Positions 1 through 6,217 of a DNA stretch of 11,706 nt are shown here, piece by piece. This stretch comes from an uncultured Peptococcaceae bacterium (GTDB taxonomy: Bacteria > Bacillota > Peptococcia > Peptococcales > Peptococcaceae), in assembly GCA_900552455.1 (NCBI GenBank), contig URZX01000048.1, forward strand, positions 1-11,706, given 5' to 3'. Position 1 is the first letter of the stretch. Every line of letters starts with the position of its first letter. Below the pieces are notes generated by a model. That model was not told the DNA's origin. It saw only the letters and a list, made by a program, of their open reading frames with translations, and did no database searches. A program made the position numbers and the translations under genes.

Positions 1-15
1 GGGGTGATATGACGA

Positions 16-45
16 GAAAAAGGCAGCCGATTGGTGACCTTTTTC
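16..45. terminator. Symmetric hairpin, possible bidirectional terminator
   Basis: The arms gaaaaagg (16-23) and cctttttc (38-45) pair over 8 bp. Inside are a 2x2 internal loop and a short gcc/ggt stem (one G-U pair) around gatt. A run of five T follows the GC-rich core on both strands, so it could stop transcription either way. On the minus strand it lies downstream of the zincin-like gene ending at 86 and is the better terminator for it, because the neighbouring hairpin has no T run in that direction. Confidence 0.55.
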
Positions 46-55
46 GACAAGCTGA

Positions 56-81
56 GACCGGACGCGTGTCCGGTCTTTTTT
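56..81 (+). terminator. Rho-independent terminator of an upstream gene outside the window
   Basis: A perfect 8-bp stem, gaccggac (56-63) with gtccggtc (68-75), closes a gcgt loop and is followed by six T (76-81). The T run is on the plus strand, so it ends a plus-strand transcript that begins left of the window. It converges with the minus-strand gene that stops at 86. Confidence 0.85.
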
Positions 82-85
82 GTGA

Positions 86-721
86 TCATTTCTTCTTCCG
101 TGGATCTTCGATCCAGTAGGTGTGGATGCCGTAGTTAAAAACGTAGGCGTCTTTTGGCACTTGCTCGAGGACGTTGCGCACGTTGTAGAAATCGCCGATG
201 CCGCCGAAGATCATACTCCAGGCCATGCTGCCCCAGGCGATGGAAAGGATGGCGTTGGGCACATTTGCCCAGAGGAGCCAGGCGGCGTAGGGGATAAATC
301 CGAGCAGGACGGCGGGTGTCAGGCTCATGACGATGAAGCGGCGTTTGGTGACTGGCGTGTTGCAGTAGACCATCGCTGCCTGCAGCTGGTAAAGCCAGAC
401 ATCCTTGGTGGCGCGCCGCGGAAAAAAGACGGCGTGGATGAGCTCGTGCAGCACGATGAGTGCAAAATAGAGCACGCTCCAGAGAAGCATCACGACGAGC
501 ATATATACGAAGGAAAACTCACCTGTCCAGTTCAGCCCTTTGACGAGACGCACAACGGCGAGGGCGCCGGTCAGGATAAAGAGCGGCAGCGCCTGGCGCA
601 GGGCCTGCATGATGACGTTCTCCAGATTGTCGCCTTCTTTGATGGGCACGGCCTCTGGCGGACAGTAGCCGTACTCGAGCTGCGAAAAATCGTTCAATGC
701 ACCGCGAAATCGGATGGCCAT
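86..721 (-). CDS. DUF3267-type integral membrane putative zinc metallopeptidase
   Basis: A 211-residue membrane protein with the zincin signature HELIH at residues 92-96, at the end of a hydrophobic segment (about 72-98). Other likely membrane spans are at about 43-60, 128-150 and 157-175. A later GGIGD (173-177) supplies an acidic residue that could be the third metal ligand. The layout (HExxH inside a helix, short cytosolic ends, basic PRKKK tail) matches the DUF3267 putative zincin family (Pfam PF11667). Members are predicted membrane peptidases, but substrates are not generally known. The ATG at 721 is preceded by GGGGAG at normal spacing. The gene is alone on its strand and divergent from the deacetylase-like gene across 94 bp. 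A good minus promoter (785-813) lies upstream and the hairpin at 16-45 downstream. The metal site is seen; peptidase activity is inferred from the family. Confidence 0.85.
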   Translation of the reverse strand: MAIRFRGALNDFSQLEYGYCPPEAVPIKEGDNLENVIMQALRQALPLFILTGALAVVRLVKGLNWTGEFSFVYMLVVMLLWSVLYFALIVLHELIHAVFFPRRATKDVWLYQLQAAMVYCNTPVTKRRFIVMSLTPAVLLGFIPYAAWLLWANVPNAILSIAWGSMAWSMIFGGIGDFYNVRNVLEQVPKDAYVFNYGIHTYWIEDPRKKK

Positions 722-755
722 TTTTCACTCCCCACTTTCCTTGTTTCTCTAAATT

Positions 756-764
756 TGCTATCAT
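756..764 (+). promoter_or_regulatory. Candidate extended -10 promoter for the deacetylase-like gene
   Basis: tgctatcat contains a TATCAT -10 hexamer (5 of 6 to TATAAT) preceded by TGC, the extended -10 element. The -35 position (about 736-741) is poor, as is often so for extended -10 promoters. The predicted start is near 771, giving a leader of about 45 nt. A weaker alternative is TTGCTA (755-760) with TATCTT (777-782) at 16-bp spacing. Confidence 0.4.
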
Positions 765-765
765 T

Positions 766-781
766 AGATAAGCGGTTATCT
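766..781. promoter_or_regulatory. Palindrome in the divergent control region, possible operator
   Basis: AGATAA-gcgg-TTATCT is a perfect inverted repeat with 6-bp arms and a 4-base spacer. It lies between the plus-strand -10 (759-764) and the minus-strand -10 (785-790), where a bound dimer could affect both promoters. It could also be a short RNA stem in either leader, since both predicted start sites lie in or next to it. No regulator gene is nearby. Confidence 0.4.
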
Positions 782-784
782 TTG

Positions 785-813
785 ATTATACCCCATCGGC
801 GAAGGAGGGACAA
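785..813 (-). promoter_or_regulatory. Sigma-A-type promoter of the DUF3267 gene
   Basis: On the minus strand, TTGTCC (813-808, 4 of 6 to TTGACA) is separated by exactly 17 bp from a perfect TATAAT (790-785). Transcription would start near 778, giving a leader of about 56 nt. The -35 element overlaps the ribosome binding site region of the divergent gene, so the two genes share regulatory DNA. Confidence 0.65.
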
Positions 814-815
814 CC

Positions 816-1760
816 ATGTTAAAAGCGCTGCGAAATTTTATCATCGGGCTCTTGATCGGCGCGGTCGTCTTTACCCTTGTGCTGCCTTACGCTTATTTCC
901 ACGAATCGCCTGGAAAATTCTACGCGGATCTGGTCAACGGCCAGCTGCGCCAACGCCAGAACACGATCCAGCTGGCGCGCTATTTCGACGATGGCGGCAC
1001 GCATCTGCCGATCCTCAACTATCGCACCTTTGTTGATGCGGACGCGGAAGGAAATCCTGTCACGCCGGGGATCACGCTGGCGCAGTTTGAATGGCAGATG
1101 CAGACGCTGATCGATATCGGCTGCACCTTTATCACGCCGCAGGATCTGCTGGACGCGATCGCCCGCGGCGAAAATCTGCCGTCGCGCGCGGTCATGATCA
1201 CCTTCGACGACTGCAACGAACAGATCTACACCCAGGCCTTCCCGATCCTGCAGAAATACGGGATCAAAGCGACGGTCAACGTCATTGGCTACTACATCGA
1301 ATACCACGACAACTACGACCAGCCGCTGCTCACCTGGGACGAGCTGGCGGAGATGACGGCCAGCGGCCTCGTTAATCTCCAGAGCGAGACGTATTATTCC
1401 TATGTGCCGCAGCTCAATGTCGACGGCTCTACGACGTATCCGTTCACAGAGCAGCGCCCGAGCGAGGACTGGGACGAATACTGGGAGCGCATCACCAAAG
1501 ATCTTCTGCGCAACAATCTCAAGCTCTACACGGAAACCGGCGAAATGCCTGTGGCGCTGGCCTATCCTTACGGCAACTCGAACGACGCAACACGCCAGGC
1601 GATGCAGGCGGTGGGGCTTCAGATCGGCTTCGACAGCTTCAACAACTTCTGTCTCAATCTCGCTGGCAGCTACGATCTCGCGCATCTGCCGCGCTTTGAG
1701 ATGAACAGCAATTTTGCAGACAAGCAGGAATTTATTCTCTACATTAATACCATCTACTGA
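816..1760 (+). CDS. Membrane-anchored polysaccharide deacetylase-like protein, metal site degenerate (probable pseudoenzyme)
   Basis: A 314-residue protein with an uncleaved N-terminal signal anchor (about 7-27) and an external CE4/NodB-type domain of the PgaB/IcaB sort. The family usually removes acetyl groups from extracellular polysaccharide using a D-H-H metal site. Motif 1 is TFDDC at 129-133: both aspartates are kept and the usual glycine is cysteine. Motif 2 should read HxxxH but is E191-TYY-S195, so both metal histidines are gone. The early family motif (typically YH) is NYRTF, with R70. The later AYPYGN (249-254) and a LAH near 288-290 are recognisable, so the fold looks intact. The gene is not truncated or frameshifted. 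I infer a non-catalytic, perhaps carbohydrate-binding, role or an altered metal site. The ATG at 816 has a strong AAGGAGG (802-808) at 7-nt spacing. A hairpin follows directly, and the next gene has its own promoter, so it is probably monocistronic. Confidence 0.85.
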   Translation: MLKALRNFIIGLLIGAVVFTLVLPYAYFHESPGKFYADLVNGQLRQRQNTIQLARYFDDGGTHLPILNYRTFVDADAEGNPVTPGITLAQFEWQMQTLIDIGCTFITPQDLLDAIARGENLPSRAVMITFDDCNEQIYTQAFPILQKYGIKATVNVIGYYIEYHDNYDQPLLTWDELAEMTASGLVNLQSETYYSYVPQLNVDGSTTYPFTEQRPSEDWDEYWERITKDLLRNNLKLYTETGEMPVALAYPYGNSNDATRQAMQAVGLQIGFDSFNNFCLNLAGSYDLAHLPRFEMNSNFADKQEFILYINTIY

Positions 1761-1764
1761 CTAT

Positions 1765-1795
1765 CAGGCGCCAGGTTGACATTTCCTGACGCCTG
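1765..1795 (+). terminator. Hairpin after the deacetylase-like gene, weak terminator
   Basis: caggcgccagg (1765-1775) pairs with cctgacgcctg (1785-1795) with one C/A mismatch around a 9-base loop. It starts 5 bases after the stop codon but is followed only by tgttattg, a poor T run. Termination may be partial, so some readthrough into the transporter gene is possible. Confidence 0.5.
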
Positions 1796-1804
1796 TGTTA
1801 TTGT
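1776..1804 (+). promoter_or_regulatory. Sigma-A-type promoter of the EamA transporter gene
   Basis: A perfect TTGACA (1776-1781) is followed after 17 bp by TATTGT (1799-1804, 4 of 6 to TATAAT). The start would be near 1811, with a leader of about 31 nt and a purine-rich ribosome binding site (AAGGAGAG, 1829-1836). The -35 hexamer falls within the loop of the preceding hairpin. Confidence 0.6.
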
Positions 1805-1841
1805 CACGCTGATAAGCAAAGAATAAAAAAGGAGAGATATT

Positions 1842-2732
1842 TTGCAATTCAAGTACATTCTGCTGACGATCGTCGCCGCCATCGGCTGGGGATTTTCCGG
1901 CACCTGCAGCGAGCATCTGTTCAAGACCTACGGCACCAACGGCGAATGGCTCACATCGATCCGTCTGCTCACTGCCGGGCTGCTGCTCATTCTCATCTCC
2001 CTGGCGAGCGGCCAGGGACAGGCGCTTCTTGGCATTCTGCGCGACAAGCGCGACCGCTGGACGCTGCTCTTTTTTGCTGTCATCGGCATGATGGCGGTGC
2101 AGTACACCTACCTCACAGCCATCGCCCACACCAACAGCGGCACGGCGACTGTGCTGCAATACAGCGGCCCGGCGTTCGTGCTCTTCTACATCTGTCTCAC
2201 AACGCGGCGTCTGCCGACCTGGCGCGAATCGGCGTCCCTCGTCGGCATTCTCGTCGGCGTTTTTCTCATCGCCACCCACGGCGACATCACAACCCTCGCG
2301 ATCTCCCGCGCCGGCCTCGCCTGGGGCATGGCCTCGGCGGTTTTTCTCGCTGCCCACGACATCATCCCCGTCGGCATCATCCAGCGCTGGGGCAGTTTGC
2401 CGGTGACGGGGCTCAGCATGTTCATCGGCGGCATCGTGCTCACGCTTTTGACGCGCCCTCTGGATTACGAGCCAACGATCTGTCTCGACAGCGTGCTCAC
2501 CTTCGGCGGGCTCGTCATCGTCGGCACGGTTTTCGCGTTCACAGCATTTCTCGCCGGCGTCGCCCAGATCGGTCCGGTGAAGGCGAGCATCGTCGCCTCG
2601 ATCGAGCCGATCGCCGCGAGCATTTTCTCCTTTGTCTGGGTCGGCACCCATTTCACCCTCTATGACATCATCGGCATGGCGATCATCCTCATCGCCGTCT
2701 ACATTCTCACAAACGCGCCGGCAAAGGAATGA
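1842..2732 (+). CDS. EamA/DMT-superfamily transporter (RhaT-like)
   Basis: A 296-residue, very hydrophobic protein with the tandem EamA layout: two repeats of about five membrane spans each, roughly 5-145 and 155-290. Family hallmarks are IGWGFSGT near the start, TATVLQYSGPAFV (101-113) at the end of the first repeat, and the matching SIVASIEPIAAS (249-260) in the second. Drug/metabolite transporters of this type usually move small metabolites such as amino acids or nucleosides across the cytoplasmic membrane, often as exporters. The substrate cannot be read from the sequence. The start is TTG at 1842, chosen because AAGGAGAG (1829-1836) lies 5 nt upstream and the first membrane span begins at once; the first internal ATG (residue 83) would remove two spans. 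It has its own promoter and a strong terminator, so it is a single-gene unit, convergent with addA. Confidence 0.93.
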   Translation: MQFKYILLTIVAAIGWGFSGTCSEHLFKTYGTNGEWLTSIRLLTAGLLLILISLASGQGQALLGILRDKRDRWTLLFFAVIGMMAVQYTYLTAIAHTNSGTATVLQYSGPAFVLFYICLTTRRLPTWRESASLVGILVGVFLIATHGDITTLAISRAGLAWGMASAVFLAAHDIIPVGIIQRWGSLPVTGLSMFIGGIVLTLLTRPLDYEPTICLDSVLTFGGLVIVGTVFAFTAFLAGVAQIGPVKASIVASIEPIAASIFSFVWVGTHFTLYDIIGMAIILIAVYILTNAPAKE

Positions 2733-2744
2733 TCCCAGACGTAC

Positions 2745-2783
2745 ACAGCCCTGCGAATCACACGATCCGCAGGGCTGTTTTTT
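2745..2783 (+). terminator. Strong rho-independent terminator of the EamA gene
   Basis: A perfect 11-bp stem, acagccctgcg (2745-2755) with cgcagggctgt (2768-2778), has a small atc/gat inner stem and a T run at 2778-2783. The T run is on the plus strand only. The hairpin separates the transporter gene from convergent addA, whose stop codon is 3 bases further on, and no better terminator for addA is seen. Confidence 0.92.
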
Positions 2784-2785
2784 CG

Positions 2786-5700
2786 TCATACCTCTTCTGC
2801 TTTGGCAAAGCGTAGCCAGTAGAGCCAGCGATGCGTCACCGGTTTGCCACGGGCGGCGCTGAGCGCCTGCGCATAGAGCGCGAGCTGCTCGCGATAACGC
2901 GCGGCGTGCATGGCGCGGTCGGTCTTGAAATCGACGATTTCGTAGCCCTCGTCTGTCTCGAAGAAGAGATCGATCTGACCGTCAACCATGATGTCATCCA
3001 TGCGCATCGTAAACGACACCTCGTGCTCGATGGTTTTCGCACGCGCCATCACGCGCTGCACAAAATCGCTCGCGTAAAAGCGCACGAGCATCACCACATC
3101 GACAGCGGCACGCTCTTCGCGCGTGAGAAAAGCGCGTTCCTCCAGCGCGTCGAGGCGGCGCACGATGGTCGCCCGATCCTGAACCTCCAGCGGCAGCCAC
3201 TGCACAACCTGGTGCATGAGCGTGCCCAGCGCCGCGCCGGTGAACGACACGTGCTCCTGCACAAACTCCGGCACCGGCACATCGGCGCGCGGCGCGCTCA
3301 CGCTTTCGCCGTAAGCCGGCCAATCCTGGATGTAATCGGGAATGACGCGGTTGCTTTTCGTAAGCTGAGAAACGGTGCGCTTGAACGGTTGCGTCGTCGC
3401 TTCAGCGTAAGCATAATCGCAGCTGAAGCCACGGGCGATCTCCGCCACCAGCGCATCGTCGGCGCGATCGAGCAGCGTCTGAAAATCGCTCTGCGCGCCG
3501 TCGTCCGTCGGCGCTTCCTCAGCGTCAGCAGCGACGAAGCGCCATTTGTACAGCGGCGTGGGCGCATCCAGCGAAAGCGGATGGCGCGGATCGCAGAGAC
3601 AGGTGGTCAGCCAGTCGCGGTAGCAGCTCTGGCTGCTGAAACTGGCGGTCTTGGCACGCGTTTTTCCGCGCTCGCCCTGCCATTTTTCCAGCGCTTTTTC
3701 GCTGAACGTGGCCACGAGATAGAGCCGGTCGATGGCGCGGGTGAGGGCCACATAGAGCAGGCGCACTTCTTCTGAGAGGGTCTCGCTGCGATTTTTCGCC
3801 GCCAGCATTTTTTTCTCAAAAGACGGATGCGTCGTGGCGCGCTCCAGATCGACAACGTTCATCGCCACGCCAAGCTGGTTGTCCACCACCAGCGCCGGCG
3901 CGCTGTCGCGAAGATTGAAGCGGCGCGCCATATCCGCCAGAAAAACAACCTTGAAGCCCAGCCCCTTGCTCTTATGGATGCTCATAATGCGCACGCAGCG
4001 GTCGTTTTCGCTGAGCCCGATGCCCGGCGCCGACGAATCCATGCTGCGGGATTTGAGGGTTTCTACATAATGCAAGAATCCCGGCAAGCCGTAGCGATGT
4101 TCGCGCTCGTATTCGGCGATCGTGTCGATAAATGCGAGCACATTCTGCTGCCGCTCGGCACCGTCGTCCATGCCCAACAGAAATGCGCCGTAGCCGCTCT
4201 CCTCAACGATCTGCAGCGCCACCTCAGCCAGCGGCGCATAGCGCAGCGCCGCGCGCCAGTCTGCAAGGTGCTCGTAAAACGCAGCGAGCTTGCGCGCGGT
4301 GAGATCGTCCTGCTCTGCAGCGTAGGCTCTGGCCGCTTCGGCGAACGCGCCCTCTGGCATGGCGAGGCGAATGGCGGCGATCTCCGCATCGCTGAGCCCG
4401 CCAAAGGGCGATAAGAGCGCAGATAAGAGCGCTGTATCGATGTGCTCATTAGCGAGCACTGTGAGCATGGCGATAAAAAGCCGCACCTCGAGATTTTCAA
4501 AGCCGACGACGGAATTGTCGCTGTAGTAAGGGATGTGCTGCGCTTTGAACACTTCTTCAAAGTCGTGCAGCCGCGCCCGCGGTGAACGCATCAGCACGAC
4601 AATGTCGCCGTAATCATAGCGCCCGCTCGCCACAAGCCGCTCGATCTCGCCAGCGATCCATTCTGCTTCGGCGTCGCGCGCCTCGTCTGCTGCCACAGCG
4701 ACACACTGCACCGCGTCCTCGTCTTTCTCAAAGCTGCCGCCGCAGACCAGCGCCTGTCCAGGCTCCTGATAATCAACATCGCCGAGACGCGGCGTCATCA
4801 GCGCATCGAAAAGAGCGTTGGCAAAATCCAGGATCTCTGAGCGAGAGCGGAAATTTTCCGAGAGAAAAATGAGCCGCCCGTCGTCGGTGTCGCGGTAGCG
4901 CGCATAGCGACGGTTGAAAATATTCGGATCGGCGCGGCGGAAACGATAGATCGCCTGCTTCACATCGCCGACGAAGAAAAGCTGTCCCGGCCAGGCGAGG
5001 GCTTCGACAATGGCTTCCTGGATCGGGTTGGCGTCCTGATACTCGTCGAAGAAAATGTACTGCACTTCCTCGCGGATCGCTGCCCGCGCTTCGTCGTCGG
5101 CGAGCAGAGCCAGCAGGGCGTGCTCAAGATCGTTGAAATCGAGGCCGCTGCGCGCCTGCTTCGCCGCTTGATAGGCGCTGTCGTAGGCGCGCACGAGCGC
5201 TGCGAACGCCGCCAGATGCGGCTGCACCAGCTGGCGATCGGCGTCAATGCGCGCGCTGCCGCCGAGAACGGCGAGCTCGGACAGCTTTTCGACGGCTTTC
5301 TTCGCCTGCTTGCGCTGGGCAGCGATCGCTTCGTCGATCTCCGCCTCCTCGAGCGTGGCGTTTTTTGGCTTCGCCGGCTTGCGTGTCCATTTGATCTGCG
5401 CGAGATTTTCCATCAGCGCGTCGAGAACATTCTCCGCCGCTGCAGCGTGGCGCAGACTGCGCAGAATGGCGTCGTCGTCGGCGAGCATATTGTGCAGCTT
5501 CTCTGCGTTCGGCAGCAAATCCGCAAGCGGCGTCGCCTGATCAAGGAACTGCGCCAGCTGCGCGCAGACCTCGTCGATCTGCGCCGCGAGAATGCGCTGA
5601 TAGCCCTCCGGCAACGGCGCTGCGTAGGCGTCGGCCTGCGCATCCAGCCAGCCCAGCGGATCGGCCTGGGCCTGGATCCGCGCGTAAACCGTGCGCACAA

Positions 5701-6217
5701 GCTCGCGCAGCGTTTCGTCGCCATTGCGCCCGCCGTAGGCATCGACGAGGCGCAGAAAATCGCCGTTCTCCGGCGCTGCGTAAGCGGCATCGAAGGTATC
5801 TGCCAGCGCTTCCTCGCGCAGGATCGTGGTCGTCGTTTCCGGCAGGATCTTGAATGCCGGATCCAACCCGAGCACATGGTAGAAACGCCGCAACTCCGAA
5901 ATACAGAAGGCGTGCATCGTCGAAATGTGCGCCTCCGGCAGGATCTCGAGCTGGTGAATGAGAAAATCGCGGTCCCCGCCCTCGGCTTCGCCGACTGCCT
6001 CCGCCAGCCCCTGACGCAGGCGCGCCTTCATCTCGCCGGCAGCAGCGTTGGTGAAAGTGACGATGAGCATATGCGCCAGCTCCACGTGGTCATGCGCCAG
6101 CATATCGATGATGCGGTCGACGAGGACGCGCGTTTTTCCCGAGCCGGCAGCGGCAGAGATCAGCAGATCTTCGCCGCGCGCAGCGATGGCTTCCTGTTGA
6201 TGCGGTGTGTAATTCAT
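2786..6217 (-). CDS. addA: AddA subunit of the AddAB ATP-dependent helicase-nuclease
   Basis: A 1143-residue UvrD-like superfamily 1 helicase with a C-terminal nuclease domain. With AddB it unwinds and resects double-strand DNA ends until a Chi site is met, then leaves a 3' tail for RecA. Motifs in order: Q-motif YTPHQQEAI (3-11), Walker A AAAGSGKT (22-29), STMHAFC (99-105), Walker B FFDEYQD (389-395), GDVKQAIYRFRRADP (417-431), ENFRS (454-458), motif V IMSIHKSKGLGF (744-755) and motif VI ALTRAIDRLY (824-833). Nuclease residues are H1002, E1064, DGQID (1079-1083), VDFKTD (1095-1100) and Q1111/Y1115, all present, so both activities should be intact. I start at the ATG at 6217, not the upstream in-frame ATG at 6262, because the extra 15 residues are low-complexity, GGAGGAGG lies just before 6217, and this start overlaps the addB stop as ATGA. 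It is slightly shorter than the Bacillus protein. Confidence 0.98.
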   Translation of the reverse strand: MNYTPHQQEAIAARGEDLLISAAAGSGKTRVLVDRIIDMLAHDHVELAHMLIVTFTNAAAGEMKARLRQGLAEAVGEAEGGDRDFLIHQLEILPEAHISTMHAFCISELRRFYHVLGLDPAFKILPETTTTILREEALADTFDAAYAAPENGDFLRLVDAYGGRNGDETLRELVRTVYARIQAQADPLGWLDAQADAYAAPLPEGYQRILAAQIDEVCAQLAQFLDQATPLADLLPNAEKLHNMLADDDAILRSLRHAAAAENVLDALMENLAQIKWTRKPAKPKNATLEEAEIDEAIAAQRKQAKKAVEKLSELAVLGGSARIDADRQLVQPHLAAFAALVRAYDSAYQAAKQARSGLDFNDLEHALLALLADDEARAAIREEVQYIFFDEYQDANPIQEAIVEALAWPGQLFFVGDVKQAIYRFRRADPNIFNRRYARYRDTDDGRLIFLSENFRSRSEILDFANALFDALMTPRLGDVDYQEPGQALVCGGSFEKDEDAVQCVAVAADEARDAEAEWIAGEIERLVASGRYDYGDIVVLMRSPRARLHDFEEVFKAQHIPYYSDNSVVGFENLEVRLFIAMLTVLANEHIDTALLSALLSPFGGLSDAEIAAIRLAMPEGAFAEAARAYAAEQDDLTARKLAAFYEHLADWRAALRYAPLAEVALQIVEESGYGAFLLGMDDGAERQQNVLAFIDTIAEYEREHRYGLPGFLHYVETLKSRSMDSSAPGIGLSENDRCVRIMSIHKSKGLGFKVVFLADMARRFNLRDSAPALVVDNQLGVAMNVVDLERATTHPSFEKKMLAAKNRSETLSEEVRLLYVALTRAIDRLYLVATFSEKALEKWQGERGKTRAKTASFSSQSCYRDWLTTCLCDPRHPLSLDAPTPLYKWRFVAADAEEAPTDDGAQSDFQTLLDRADDALVAEIARGFSCDYAYAEATTQPFKRTVSQLTKSNRVIPDYIQDWPAYGESVSAPRADVPVPEFVQEHVSFTGAALGTLMHQVVQWLPLEVQDRATIVRRLDALEERAFLTREERAAVDVVMLVRFYASDFVQRVMARAKTIEHEVSFTMRMDDIMVDGQIDLFFETDEGYEIVDFKTDRAMHAARYREQLALYAQALSAARGKPVTHRWLYWLRFAKAEEV

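Noticed and set aside
9..119. A 36-codon plus-strand open frame with a GGGGTGAT-like site before ATG at 9
   Set aside because: It runs through both hairpins and the terminator and into the antisense of the DUF3267 gene. Its peptide (DLFRQAETGRV-like) is what the hairpin linker encodes by chance; such tails are common false genes.
122..1036. A 304-codon plus-strand open frame spanning the divergent control region
   Set aside because: It is antisense to the zincin-like gene, then crosses both promoters and overlaps the deacetylase-like gene in another frame, with no domain or initiation signals.
1764..2789. A 341-codon minus-strand open frame across the EamA gene
   Set aside because: It lies antisense to a clear ten-span transporter and crosses its terminator. 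Its Asp/Glu/Arg/His-rich sequence is what results from the complement of a hydrophobic gene.
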